DNA of 64,000 bases from Symsagittifera roscoffensis (GCF_963678635.1 NC_087062.1:28484833-28548832); one strand, 5' to 3'. Counted from the first letter of the stretch, positions 39,401 through 49,703 are shown. Program-made: numbers and translations. The notes: generated from the letters alone by a model not told the origin.

Positions 39401-39838
39401 ACGTTTTAGTTCCCCAATAGTGAAGATGGATATTGGCGAACCACTATCAATCCAGGCTTGGGTTGCTTTGCCATTGATTTTTAAGGCTAGTTTGGCCCCC
39501 GCGACTTTTAATTCTGTTTCCTCCTTCCGCCGAATTGACATAACTACATATTCCGTCGAACTATCCGAATCCCATCCATGTGCCGGTGCCTTTGAATCAG
39601 TCACCCATCCGACGGAACTTCCGTAATTGGATGTACTCTCCTCCGGATAATCTTGTGCAATCCCGCCATTGGTGTCATCCTCATTTATCATGCCTACGCG
39701 ACCCCTATTCGCCGATCGAAGTCCTCTACAAGTTCGCTCATAATGTCCAGTTTTCTTGCAAAATTGCAGGTTGCATTTCTTGCTGGGCACTTTGGAATGT
39801 GATCCGGGGTAAAACCACTCTGGTCGCAATTGTAGCAC
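36374..39838 (-). CDS. pol: Family Y copy 3 pol (protease, RT, RNase H, integrase start)
   Basis: Residues 22-37 form a CCHC knuckle (CNLQFCKKTGHYERTC) that belongs to Gag. The protease active site is WIDSGSP at 129-135. RT spans about 300-470 with LNKQ..K..YQMP, FFTTMDLAYAYVQLPL and FIDDIL (444-449, the YxDD box). RNase H starts at VCDASHNGLGAVL (592), with TNELEMLAV and LTDHKA. The integrase zinc finger has HAFHHGRS and CKECTD, followed by LQLDFWGP and VAVDRFSRWPS. The last 40 residues are out of frame after a shift near 36500. The stated start is only the first Met; translation is expected to enter from gag by a frameshift. Confidence 0.92.
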   Translation of the reverse strand: MLQLRPEWFYPGSHSKVPSKKCNLQFCKKTGHYERTCRGLRSANRGRVGMINEDDTNGGIAQDYPEESTSNYGSSVGWVTDSKAPAHGWDSDSSTEYVVMSIRRKEETELKVAGAKLALKINGKATQAWIDSGSPISIFTIGELKRTLGTVNVKLQPLNPKDDQFRDYGNNPLKFLGKMQVTLHSNGWTCSADINVIGGCRPSIIGRDLMPSLGLMLVQAPSTDGVKSIHSKEGTVATDNDLDEGQTHFSKQFQHLFRRVGRIRNYKVQAKFFKNLTPIQQKGRRVPITLQEKVDKEIEKLLEQGHIQKLEECSDKYFVSPIVITVKKDGSVKLALESRELNKQVHKNKYQMPNIEELMDIVGQTISERKQGDVFFTTMDLAYAYVQLPLNENTSKHCNFSLVGGRSTGTYRFKTGFYGMTTMPAEFQRVMDAILAEFPCAHAFIDDILVISKGTKIEHIALVEKILTKLDRENMALKLEKCQFAKNTCEWLGHRITKSGITPMVRKTDPIDKLTAPKTLSQLKSFMGSIHSLHKFLPALAETSAPLRPLLSKKNEFLWTTDCQTALESLKKQVANIVELKHFDVHKDIRIVCDASHNGLGAVLEQLGAEGWRPISFASRFLNAAEKKYSTNELEMLAVVWGSEYFRNYIFGRKFTVLTDHKALVSLLNGNNKKNKTMFSRITRWIDRIITFDFVIEHMPGAKIGLADYLSRHPVGEATRVSLYDNTFTVAKWQSITNSLGYIDTNKGIIKTSKKSIVSAKDIQVGNDKINIPPEEGVKTRECRPTNQKPVKRIAECNDRESAKVVKSITECKLRESDINSTVNSSPPFNKSSYRSIKTNTSTMTSLNLKKLNKLLLKHPEITSGSSSEVEIVDARLEAETHHTRDIRCNTVISIPSAFGGELFPAAYPAAGNVIMSVIPRDCKIIRKSSALPEIFNLKLVEANYKGDPQMRAIKELVESKDPELEKKVRAMGAYLGQHTHDFHVRENCLWMDERLVIPIPLRKAVVNRIHAFHHGRSNMFDAARDVWFPYLHRSLVAAADGCKECTDAGKSLKPLCAKGDVGKVYEPREPNECLQLDFWGPIRYLNESSKYVLVAVDRFSRWPSAMICGNNKIRSLSSLNNTYLNMVSLGKFLRTKEQVSHRMQLNHFAIPKE

Positions 39839-40656
39839 TTGCGATCTGCTGCTCCTCCGCGGCCCCTTGTGCCGCCCCTGCCAAATCCACGTCCGCCTCT
39901 TTGGAATGGTCGGCGGTAACCTCCTCTGATTGCGCTTATAGGCTCCGCTTTAATTTGTAGTGAGCCCGCTGGTGCCGCGGTAAGTCCCCCACCGGATACT
40001 TTATACGACTTTGCGTATTTGTCTCCCCGTTCATATGACAAAGCAATCCGGTAGACCTCATCTGGTGTCTTAGTTGAACGACATAGCTCCGTTTGAGCCT
40101 CTTTGTTGGACATATTGACTATGAATACGTCACGTAACACCCGTCGTTCCAATGCTCCCAATGAGCATCTAGCGGCCAGTCCACTCAAAACGGAGTGAAA
40201 TTCTTCTAGCGTTTCCCCGTCACGTTGTTTTCGAGATAGTAGCTGATACGCCTCGAATGTTTCGTTTCTTTCCTTCCGGAAGACACTCTCAAATTCATCC
40301 AAAACCCGTGGATATCGGGTAGTCGCCAGGTCCAAATGGGGTTTCCGGTTATGTAGTTCGTCCTGTCCACGTTCCCCCAAACACAAGTAGAGGTTAGAAA
40401 TTAGTGTCTGCTCTGCTTCCAATCGATTTTTCCCATTCACCTCCTCTGACAGACCTGTAATTTGCGCCGCGGTTAGTGTATCATCAAAATAAAATGCCGT
40501 CGGATTGAATGAATGTTTTGCTATTACACCCCAGGTAAATCGTGTAATCCAATGCTCCCACAACATTGGTGCTTCCGTACATTTACTCGGCCAAAATGCC
40601 GTAATCCCCAGTGGATTTTTCCCTGATCCCGCGCTTTGTCCTGCTTGCTGCGCCAT
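39694..40656 (-). CDS. gag: Family Y copy 3 gag
   Basis: 320 codons. Capsid-like region with WPSKCTEAPMLWEHWITRF near residue 23, then GERGQDELHNRKPHLD and RKERNETFEAYQLLSRKQ, followed by a Gly/Arg-rich segment and a zinc knuckle of unusual spacing, CYNCDQSGFTPDHIPKC (C-x2-C-x8-H-x3-C). A second, canonical knuckle lies 12 residues later but in the pol frame. Gag and pol overlap by 145 nt. The ATG uses the last base of the 5' LTR and the first two of the primer site, so there is no leader between LTR and gag. Confidence 0.9.
   Translation of the reverse strand: MAQQAGQSAGSGKNPLGITAFWPSKCTEAPMLWEHWITRFTWGVIAKHSFNPTAFYFDDTLTAAQITGLSEEVNGKNRLEAEQTLISNLYLCLGERGQDELHNRKPHLDLATTRYPRVLDEFESVFRKERNETFEAYQLLSRKQRDGETLEEFHSVLSGLAARCSLGALERRVLRDVFIVNMSNKEAQTELCRSTKTPDEVYRIALSYERGDKYAKSYKVSGGGLTAAPAGSLQIKAEPISAIRGGYRRPFQRGGRGFGRGGTRGRGGAADRKCYNCDQSGFTPDHIPKCPARNATCNFARKLDIMSELVEDFDRRIGVA
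40638..40655 (-). other. Family Y copy 3 primer binding site
   Basis: Element-sense TGGCGCAGCAAGCAGGAC directly follows the 5' LTR. It is also coding: ATG GCG CAG CAA GCA starts gag. The priming tRNA (3' end GCTGCGCCA) was not identified. Confidence 0.65.
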
Positions 40657-40865
40657 GTGAAAAATGCAAACTCAATATCGTAAATTCACTGAATTTAGAC
40701 TGACTCGTTTTATCTTTAAAGGTTAACAACAATGACTCAAAACATCGCAGACTAAACTTAAGGTTGGCATGTATTAATTATTTGGTAGCCGCACCAAACA
40801 CATAGCTAAACCAATGGCGCCAACACGTAATATATAGTTAGATACTAGGAATACTATATATGACA
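40656..40865 (-). repeat. Family Y copy 3, 5' LTR
   Basis: 210 bp direct repeat of 34703-34912, adjacent to gag and the primer site. Confidence 0.92.
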
Positions 40866-40869
40866 AAAG

Positions 40870-42567
40870 TTTCTATTAAAAATTAAAAATTCGAAGTTTG
40901 GTTGTTATTGCAACATGTTCAAGAAGATTAGTAGTTACTAAAAAATGGCGAAGATAAGTTTGTATAGAATTAACTTGCAAATTTCGATTAACGAGCGTTA
41001 AAAAGGGAAAAACGCGTTCGCATTTTTTGTTACAATACGAAGCCCAAAAAATCCTTTCTTATCAGAAAAAAAAGAGCTACGTTTCTGCTGAGAATATCAA
41101 AAATGACATTAGCAGTAAAATCGGAAAACAATAATTTAAAATTTAACTTCCACAATGTGTTTTTTAGCTGAGTGTTTTACCATGTTGAGTTGTTTTGCTT
41201 TCAGAAAACTTTTTTATCATCTTCTATAAGATGAAAAAAGTCTGTAATACCGTCCCTTCAAATAACGACTGTTGTTGAACATTTCGATTGTTGTCTTTGG
41301 TTGCTTTTCCGAACGTTTTGACCTTAAAATCGAGTTTTTTTCTCCCGTTTTTTCCGTACCAAAGGGCTGACCCCCCTGCTCCCCCCTAAATCCGCCCCTG
41401 CTGCGACCTGATATATGTACAATCCGACATTCATCATCATGGTCTTCAGCTGTCAACTATTTAGATGCAGCTCATCAAAGTTTTTGTCAGCGGAGCCGAA
41501 GTATTATTACAACCGGGATTGCGGACTAGACACTTTGTCGTGAGGGGTTTTGATCAAAAGCATGATGCTTTCAGTTCTCTCAGTTTTCAGTTTTGGCATC
41601 ACCGGGGAACATCTGCGGAAAATTTCAATTGAAAAAAATGGCAGATTTTGGAGGTTCTACATCTGTCAGATGTAAGAACTGAAAGCGTAATTTATTTGAC
41701 CAAAAATTGGGGAGCTCCGATCTTTCGGATACTCTTTCAAATTGATGCTAATCAAAAATTGTCGTAATATTTGAATTTTTGAACCTCTGTGACTTTTAAT
41801 ATGGTCTCTATAGCTGTTAGACTTAAATATGTTATTTGTTATGTATGTCATTTTGAATTTTTTCATGCTACAGCAGGTCTGCGTAATAAAACAAATGGTC
41901 TGTTTTCTAAAAATAACCAGATGACAAAACTCAGTAACAGCCGTAAAATCTATTTGTCTGCGTTTAGAAGTACTTTTTTGAGTAAACCGAATGACTGTCG
42001 ACAGAAGAAACATGTTTAACAGCTGAAGCTGATTTTTCTTTGTTTTAAAGAAAATTGAGTTGAACTATCGATTAAATTAGAACTGTATAGATTTTATTCG
42101 CTCTATTTTTCTTGTCAAAAAAGCTGGAAAAACCACCCAACGCATACTATTTGATTGATCACTACTTCCTTGGCGGTTTTTGGTGATTATAATAGTTTGA
42201 ACGTAATTTCAAACAAACGACTGCATAAATTACGGGCTGCAAATTGAGCGGTTTTGGAGCAAATCGAAATGTCATGGGGTTTCTTGCACAATGGGAATTT
42301 GTGGATCGATCGGTTCAACCAGGTCCAAACTATAGATTACAATGTTGTGATGGCCGTGAAGTTCATTTTCAATTCAGGACTCAAAAGTTGAAATTTTTGC
42401 AATTTTATTTGCTTTTTCCTGTGCATTGACCGTTTGATCGCAAATGTTAACCTTAAGTTGTACATTGATTTTTCAGCTAAAACGAATAAAAATCAGAGTA
42501 ATTCATCTTGACTTTTGTTTTAAGCGGCATTAATTTGATTATCATAACATTGTAATCCATGGTGCAG
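40870..42567. other. Spacer before the first visible exon of gene 2
   Basis: AT-rich; no gene recognised. A C-rich patch lies at 41368-41400. Frames at 41666-42013 (minus) and 41789-42019 (plus) overlap each other and carry no recognisable motif. Confidence 0.45.
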
Positions 42568-42751
42568 GTGAAATATGGCAACGATTCTGAGGAAATTAAA
42601 GATTGTATCGATGGAATGAAGAAAAGTATTGAGAGTTTGGAGGCGAAGGGGAGGGACATAGTGCGTAAGGGTGATATGTTGGCATTTGAACTGTACCAGG
42701 ACAAAATTTCTTCCTGGAACAGAGCACTCGGTGAAATGCAGAGCTGGACAG
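42568..42751 (+). CDS. Gene 2, exon 1 in window
   Basis: Encodes VKYGNDSEEIKDCIDGMKK and on to EMQSWTG; donor GTTAGT at 42752. Codon use and the amphipathic helix pattern support coding. Either it starts at ATG 42559 or it is an internal exon behind a weak acceptor. Confidence 0.6.
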
Positions 42752-45700
42752 GTTAGTAATAAGAACAACAGTCTAAACACTTGCAAAAAAGACAACAATA
42801 TTGCGATTTTTGAATTTGTTAATGAGTTTTTCAAACAAATTTCAAATCAAGCAACTTTTTAATTCCCTCTTAACTTGCAAAGTTATAGATTTTCCTTTGG
42901 CTTCACTTTATAATTTGATATGATTTGAATCTAATTAGGCAAAAAATTGGAACATCCCCTCTAATTTAGTTTAAGGGGTATGCAGTTCATTTGGTCGATA
43001 GAAGAAAATGTTTTAAATNNNNNNNNNNNNNNNNNNNNNNNNNNNNNNNNNNNNNNNNNNNNNNNNNNNNNNNNNNNNNNNNNNNNNNNNNNNNNNNNNN
43101 NNNNNNNNNNNNNNNNNNNNNNNNNNNNNNNNNNNNNNNNNNNNNNNNNNNNNNNNNNNNNNNNNNNNNNNNNNNNNNNNNNNNNNNNNNNNNNNNNNNN
43201 NNNNNNNNNNNNNNNNNNAAGACGCGGAGGCAAAGCGGAGCTCCGCAACACTTGCGATGCAAAAAAATACAACATAGTGAATGAAAAAAAAACAGAAGTT
43301 AAACATATTTCTGAAAAATTATGTTAGAAAAATTACTTGAAAAAAAGTTGAAAAATTACAGCTACAAAAACAAATTTCATATTTGTATCAGATGAAGTTC
43401 ATATAAATAGGCCTTGTTAAATGGAAATCATTTACCGAGCGGCAACAAAGGAGACAAATTTTGCGTCGAAATCTCTTGAGCCGAAAACAAAACTGTTGTC
43501 ATAAAAAATTCAAAAAAGTTAAAAGTTTATGCCTCCCATCCGAACTGAAACACATTATCCCAAACAGATATATTTTGCTCTGAAAAACGAAAAAAACCTC
43601 AAAATCAGACACGGTAAATTTACAATTTGTGAAGTTCCAATTACATTGAATTGGAACAAAAGTCATGCTTTAAAATTGAAATTAATAAAAACCCTACCAG
43701 ATACAAAAATGGCGTTGAAAAAACGGAAAATGAACCGAAGAAACTAGGACGAAAACCCCGAATACGAAAAAAAAAATTGTAAAATTTCTTGAAAAAATAA
43801 TTTCTACCTGAAACGGGTTTGAACTAATTACTACTTAAGTATTTTTTAGAGGAGTATATTACTCAAGAAGTGAAGATCCTCTAGAAGTGCAGATCTTGTG
43901 GACAAAGTTGTTTACGGGGAAAAAATTTAGTACCCGATTACAATACCCTTGCTTATAGCAAGGGTAATAAGATAAACCTGATTTTAACCTGTTGCGGAAT
44001 CCGCTTACAGTTCACAAACGCGAAAAATTGGATTTCGACCTGTTGCAGAATTCGCTTACAATTCACAAAATGCACAGTTTGCCCTCATAATGGAGCAAAT
44101 AAAAGATCAAAAAATAAAAATCAAAAACTTTCATTTTTTCCATCTTTTCTATTCGTTGTACGGTATCTATAGCAATCTACCATTCTCGTTTTTTGACATG
44201 TAAATTTGTCACATTTTTAGACATGTAATTTAGTCGCCAACCAATTAGTCGCAAACCAATGCAAATTAACTTTTCTCGACACTTAAAACATCAGTTTTTT
44301 TTTCAAGTATCCAAAACAAGACGGAAAGGGCCCTTGTACGATACAATCTTTGACCCTTTGCGAGCTTTCAAAACTGGGGAAGAAAGAAAAAACAAGCTAC
44401 ACCATAGTTTGTTCCCATCCCTAGAACGGGTCGAAACAGAAATATAATTTCTCGACTCAAGAGAAGATTCTCAATTTTTTACATTACCGCTCACTTTATT
44501 CATTATATAAATAGCCAGTATAAGGGTTGTTCCTCGTTTTAGAGTACCACAACTGTGCCTACAATGGTTTTTTTTTATACCTACCCGAAAGCAATAACTA
44601 TAAATCGTTTTAAGTTGATAATTTTTTTTAGCCGTGTTGGTGGTTCTCCTGGCCGTCATGAAATCTTTCATTCACGCTCGTGAGTACTTTTATAAGCTCA
44701 TGAGTACTTTTAAGTTCAAGCATTTGAAGGACTACTTGGATTTGCACATTTTTGTATTTTAATGTTGTTTGTATAACTTTAGTCGACAACAAGTTACTTC
44801 GTTACTTCTTTTCCCATGAGTTTTAGCACCCGAATGGACTCCTGTATTGATTGTGTTTATCAAAATGGCCGAACTGTACACCATGCTAGAGTTTCTGGTC
44901 CTGTTTGCCGAATTTGTCCTTTTGATCTTGTTCACAAGTGTGTGCTGCTGGGCCGTGTTCTCTATATATCTACAGAAAAGGTTACTTTTATGGATCCAGT
45001 TAAATAATAGCCTTGGAATCAGACTGTTATACATGCTCATTCGTTCTTCGGAACGACGTCGCTTAAAATGTCGTAGATACAGTTCTACATTTCCTTTTTA
45101 TTCAACCACGTTCCTTTCTGATAATAAAAATAAATTTTCACACCCTCGGCGCCAAATTTTACGGCGGTTTCCTTTGAAGGCAAAGTTTTTTCATCAAATC
45201 ACCTTTTATTGCTAATTTTTGCCGTTTTGTGTTCCTATTTTCTACTCAAAAGCAGCTGAAATGCAAAGCAAAATTTTAGAACGGAAGTTGAAGTTTTTTT
45301 TTAATTAGTTATACACGCTTGAAAAATATGGATACAATGGTGTTGCAATCTGCTATAGAATAAGCAATGCGTTTCGACATTTTTAATTAAAATTCATATG
45401 TTTTTTGTCATTTAGATCTGATGCGAAGCTGGCTGAAGCGAGGGCCAAGAAGATCAGTTCAAACAGTGTTGGAGATCCTATTGGATTCCAGAGACGCCGC
45501 AAGGGATCCGTGCCGTCCTTGCCCTGTCAAGGGCACAGTCTCATGGCCAGCTCCTCTTCAAGTAGAGACACGCATAGCAACGTCTGCTTTGGTCGGTACA
45601 AAACTTGGCTATCTGTTGCGATCAGCAAGCTTTATCAAATCGGGACATCGACTTTTTCCGTTCCGAAAAGCAACTTTTGTTGATAGCTTTCCTTTATTAT

Positions 45701-46750
45701 CAATTCAAATTCAATTTATTTCTAAAATTATATATAAAAAGATTGGAATCTCTCCCCCCATTGTTACCAAAATGCCACTCTTAAAAAAGTACTAAATCAG
45801 CGGTTCATCATATGTGAATTTTGTATAAAGTAACGAATCTTTCCCCTTGCAAACTGCAGGCGAAGATTATTTCCCAACAGAAACATTCCCAATGTTTAGC
45901 CTTCAAAAATATCATTAAATTCCCTTTATAAGGTGGAATAAATTTTTGAATATGTTAGGACTGAAAATAAGCGAGAGCCAAAAGGTGACTCGTAACTTTT
46001 TTTGACAGAACTTTGTTGATATAACCCGGAGGTTAAAAAATGCAAGCTTTTTGATATACATTAACAAATAAACAAACAAGATTAGGTCAATCCAGGCTGG
46101 CTTCGGGTTAATTAAGGGTTGCTGTAGAGTTTTCGAGGACGGCTATAACAAAAAATTTGCTAAATAGTTGAAAGTATTTCGAAACTTCTTCAATGCGATT
46201 GAGCGTTTTATTGATTAAAACAATTTTTGAACATTTTTGAACATCTTCGAAAAAATTGTACAAACGTCTTGAGACAAAAATACCAGATGCATCAAAACAC
46301 TGTGACTATAATCAGATTGCAAAAGCCGAGAAGTAGAGATCAAAATCAATTTTTCTTTCAGCTATTGTCCACGAGGACATCAAAACTGGTAACAGCTCCA
46401 GAGCCAGCTCCATTCCTCATTGGAGCGCCATAATGACAACAAATAACCCAATCGGAGGTCGCCAACAATCATCGGACTCCTCGCTACCCAATCTGAAGGC
46501 TACCGACGAGTCGATTATCCGGTTAGGTAGCCCACAAAAAGAAGAAGTTATTCTGCCAATTGAGCAGGTCCTTGAAGGTCGCCACGAATACAAGCATGGA
46601 TCACTAATGGGAAGAATGTGTCAGAAGCCATTCACCAAGAAGAACTCCGCTTCGCCGAACATGGTGGCGCCAAGCAGAGATGATTTCAATTTGGAATCGG
46701 CTAGGATTGACAGACACCTGAGCAGCTCGACTAACAAAATCAATACCAAG
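42568..46750 (+). CDS. Gene 2: unrecognised membrane protein, partial (4 exons)
   Basis: Four exons join in phase: 42568-42751, 44827-44980, 45416-45591, 46362-46750 (903 nt, 301 codons, no stop). The first encodes a charged helical stretch (SEEIKDCIDGMKKSIESLE). The second has one long hydrophobic segment (LYTMLEFLVLFAEFVLLIL) ending in YLQKR, so a single-pass membrane protein is likely. The third and fourth are Ser/Lys-rich and probably cytosolic (AKLAEARAKKISSNS, SSDSSLPNLKATDE). The gene continues past the last donor at 46751, and further exons were not found before 47932. An ATG at 42559 is in frame and could be the start, but CAG|GTG at 42565-42568 also looks like an acceptor. No family recognised. 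Confidence 0.5.
43019..43218. other. Assembly gap, 200 N
   Basis: Exactly 200 undetermined bases inside the first visible intron of gene 2; probably a standard-size scaffold gap. An exon could be hidden here. Confidence 0.98.
43220..44826. other. Gene 2 intron sequence with short repeats
   Basis: AT-rich. An imperfect tandem pair lies at 43989-44075 (ACCTGTTGCGGAATCCGCTTA and ACCTGTTGCAGAATTCGCTTA). The words ATCATTTACCGAGCGGCAA (43427) and ACACTTGCGATGCAA (43248) recur near 62340 and 61291. No gene recognised. Confidence 0.45.
44827..44980 (+). CDS. Gene 2, membrane-segment exon
   Basis: Acceptor GAGTTTTAG ends at 44826; weak donor GTTACT at 44981. It enters in phase 1 and leaves in phase 2, which exactly bridges its neighbours. 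It encodes APEWTPVLIVFIKMAELYT, then the hydrophobic segment, ending YLQK. Confidence 0.5.
45416..45591 (+). CDS. Gene 2, exon 3
   Basis: Acceptor GTCATTTAG ends at 45415; donor GTCGGT at 45592. It encodes SDAKLAEARAKKISSNSVG and PIGFQRRRKGSVPSLP. A competing frame from ATG 45421 (MRSWLKRGPRRS) is longer but does not fit the phases. Confidence 0.55.
46362..46750 (+). CDS. Gene 2, exon 4
   Basis: Acceptor TTTTTCTTTCAG ends at 46361; donor GTCAGT at 46751. It encodes IVHEDIKTGNSSRASSIPH and then QQSSDSSLPNLKATDESI and KKNSASPNMVAPSRDD, low-complexity and probably disordered. The internal ATG at 46433 is not needed as a start. Confidence 0.6.
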
Positions 46751-47931
46751 GTCAGTATAAAAAAGCTTAGACTAGAAAACTTGACTTTGCAAAATGAACC
46801 AACGTCTCAGTATAATTTTGCCAGTGATTTTGTCATGGTTTTTTTAAGTAAAATGGGAAAATGGGAAAAATACATCTCGAGATGTTGAATAAAAAGATTG
46901 CATTAATTTCGCGCTTGCATTTCTTATTTCCTCTTGTAAAAATTTACAAATCTTTGGAGATAATACTTAAAATAGTTTGAGTTTTCCATCCAAAACCAAC
47001 CGCTTGTCATTAGAAATCCTCAAAACATAATAAAAATATACTATAGAAATAAATGGTTAACTTAATTGTTGAAAAGGCAACTTGCTCCAGTAAACCAAGT
47101 AAACACGAAGGAAAAGATGACTTTGTAACTTTACTGCAATTAGATACTTCAGTTTTTGAAAAAAAAAGTTTCGGAAAATTCTCAAAATGTTTTTCTTGTT
47201 TTTTCACATTTTTTTTTCCACATCTCTTCAGACTTCAAATGTATACATATATGTACGCTCCGGCTAAACTTCAGCTGACATTTCAGGAATTTTTTAGGGT
47301 ATTTATTAATTTAAAACAAACTTAACGGTGTTAGGTATGCTGGACCTTTAGTTAAAGCATGCGCGTAAGTCTATATGAATATTTAAATAACTAGCTTGCA
47401 CTAGAATTTAAAAAAAACATCATAAAAATTGTCAATTGAAGTAACTTGGCGGGCATCAAACATTTGACAAAAAAATTTAGGCATGTTGAAGTGAGAAGTT
47501 GTTTTGAAGTAAATTGAGCGATGCAATTGGGTGTTTATCTATAATTCAATTGCTAAAATAAAAAAAGCGTAAAGAATCTGTAAAACTAACTATACATCAC
47601 GGCCCGAAACTATGGATTTTAGGAAGTGCGAGCCAATTCCGCACTCAGACAACTCTCAGTTTTTGTGTTTCTTTTACTCAAACTGACAAAGTTTCACCAT
47701 CTTTAAAGTCATGCATCTGGATTCCAGTGACTTACAGGCACCAAAATCTGCGCCTATTGAGTCTACAGTTTGGTCTTTTAATGTATAAAACTGTTTTTAA
47801 CTAATTTTTAGTTATGCAAAAGTTTTCTACATAACTCAATTTGTCGATTCAATTGACACCAGGAGTTTTGTATAAGTTTTTTCATGCTTCTTTAAGAACT
47901 GGCACAGAAAACTAAATCCAATTTTGTTAAG
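46751..47931. other. Spacer between gene 2 exon 4 and retroelement copy 4
   Basis: No convincing further exon of gene 2. Frames at 47053-47325 (plus) and 47010-47207 (minus) overlap and are low complexity. Confidence 0.4.
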
Positions 47932-47935
47932 ATAC

Positions 47936-48165
47936 TGTCATAGTGATTAATTTAGTTCACAGTCAATTTTAGTTTTATCTTATTTATTGCAAGCTATTTA
48001 ATCTATCTCTCTGACACTAACTGGTATTTAACCTTCGGAGTTAACTATCACCTTTGGTTGACCTCTGTTTCATTATGTCCGACTAACTTTCTAACCTTCT
48101 GAATTATACTTTACATCTTCCGCTCTTAATTTACACTATCAAACCTCTCTCTCTCTCTCTTGACA
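47936..48165 (+). repeat. Copy 4, 5' LTR
   Basis: Starts TGTCATAGTGATT and ends CTCTTGACA. It contains a (CT)n run near 48146-48160 that is shorter in the other LTR. Confidence 0.82.
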
Positions 48166-48845
48166 TGGTGCAGCCAGCAAGCTAAAGTGTGGGAAAAACC
48201 CACTAGAAGTTACGTCGTTCTGGCCCCCTAAAATCGCAGAGCCACCAATACTATGGGAGTTTTGGTTAAATCGGTTTTAATGGGGCATGGTGGCAAAACA
48301 TAGTATTAACCCGAAAATTTTCTCCTATGCGGCTACGATAAAAACCGCTCAAACTACGGTCCTACCAGAGGACTTCGATGGAAAAATTGATTGGAACGGA
48401 GCAAATGCTGATATCGAACTTATAACTGTGCTTGGGGAGAAAGGACAGGATAAATTCCACAGGCGAAAACCGCACTTGGACTTGACTTCGAAACGGTACC
48501 CGAGAGTCATTGATACTTTGGAAACGTAGTTCAAGAAAGAACGCAATGAGATTTTTTAGCTGTTGGAAAAGAAGCAACACATTGGGGAGTCATTCAAACA
48601 GTTCCATTCGGTCTTAGTGGACAGGCAGCACGCTGCAATTTCGGAGCGTTGGAGACCAGAATTTTATGAGACGTGTTCATCGTAAGCATGAACAACAGAG
48701 AGGCCCAAAACGAACTGTGCCGGTCGACAAAAACACCAGAGGAGGTCTATCGTATAATATTTTCTTACAACAAATAGTAGAGACAAATACGTAAAAAACT
48801 TACGTGTCAATAACAGGGAGAACGACACCGAACGGCGCCACCGGC
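48165..48845 (+). pseudogene. gag: Copy 4 gag fragment
   Basis: ATG at the LTR edge (last LTR base A plus TG), then a TAA after 6 codons. Further on, other frames give SFWPPKIAEPPILWEFW, then MVAKHSINPKIF and LGEKGQDKFHRRKPHLDL, clear homologues of copy 3 gag. Stops and shifts throughout. The knuckle region is missing. Confidence 0.8.
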
Positions 48846-48846
48846 A

Positions 48847-49703
48847 ATGGTTATGCAGCGGACGGGGGACAAAATTCTCAACAGGTACAGGCCATTAACA
48901 TCCAAAATAGTAAATGAAACTGAACATACTATTAAAATGAGTAAAGGTGCTGTTCTTAGAAAATCAAGAGTGACGATGAGTAAAATTACGACCCCTAAAA
49001 AACGAGCACCCGGAGCGGTACGAGCCCGCCGACACCACAGGAGGTCAAACGTAAAATGATGACCAATCAGCCATCTAGTTCCAGAGGCACACAACCTAGT
49101 TCCAAAGGCACACAAGCGAAACGAAGCCAAAACACGGAGGGCGATGACTACCCGGACTCGGATGAGGACGATGACACGCCACTGGCGGCGAAACGCATGC
49201 TTGGTCGAGCAGCACCAGCATTGGAGGCGAGCAGTTCACCGGAGGATGTACGACCAACCACCGGATTGCAGGCCGAGTTGGGGGAGCAAGCCACGACGAG
49301 TGCAAAACGCCCGATGGGGACGACGATCCGACCGAGCGACTACGAAACGACGACGGCGTACACGTTTGCGCGAGAGACAGAGATTGAGAAGAACCGGCAA
49401 GGCGACGACACCCAACCCGTGGCAGCGGCGGAACCGGATATTCCACTGGCAGGGACCAAGAAACGATTGCAGAAACAACGGCTTTTTTATACTCTAGCCA
49501 AGAGTCGACAAGACAAAACGACGAAACAAGTTTCGTACTCTAGCCAAGAGTTCGCAGGACGAAACGACTTCAAAACGTTCAGGGAGTTAAAAAAAATGGC
49601 GGCTGCCATGATTGACCATATTCAAAAAACAGAAGGCGCAGAAAAAATAGAGAAAAAGCAAGATACTAGAGGAGAAGAAACTGCTTATGTAGTCCAAGGA
49701 TAG
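48847..49703 (+). pseudogene. pol: Copy 4 integrase-tail fragment
   Basis: GDKILNRYRPLTSKIVNETE is homologous to the copy 3 tail (NKRYRPINQKVISESK). It is followed by Arg/Lys-rich and acidic low-complexity sequence with SYSSQEF near the end, as in copy 3 (VSYSSQES). One frame is open over 49056-49703 (215 codons), which may be chance in GC-richer sequence. Confidence 0.65.

Larger units (their letters stand above)
34703..40865 (-). mobile_element. Family Y Ty3/gypsy retrotransposon, copy 3
   Basis: Nearly complete element of 6.2 kb with 210 bp LTRs that differ at four positions and a 4 bp target duplication AAAG (34699-34702 and 40866-40869). Gag is followed by pol in the order protease, RT, RNase H, integrase, which is Ty3/gypsy. 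A single frameshift near 36500 breaks integrase. It is clearly less AT-rich than the flanks and than family X, consistent with a different origin. No envelope ORF. Confidence 0.92.

Noticed and set aside
39384-39960. Two plus-strand frames of 80 and 126 codons
   Set aside because: Antisense to the gag-pol overlap of copy 3, whose knuckles and protease motif are on the minus strand.
45421-45795. 124-codon frame starting MRSWLKRGP
   Set aside because: Out of phase with the neighbouring exons; the other frame of the same exon joins cleanly on both sides.
49096-49497. Overlapping frames of 116, 117 and 80 codons on both strands
   Set aside because: Low-complexity GC-richer tail of copy 4; only the 49056-49703 frame has any link to the copy 3 tail.
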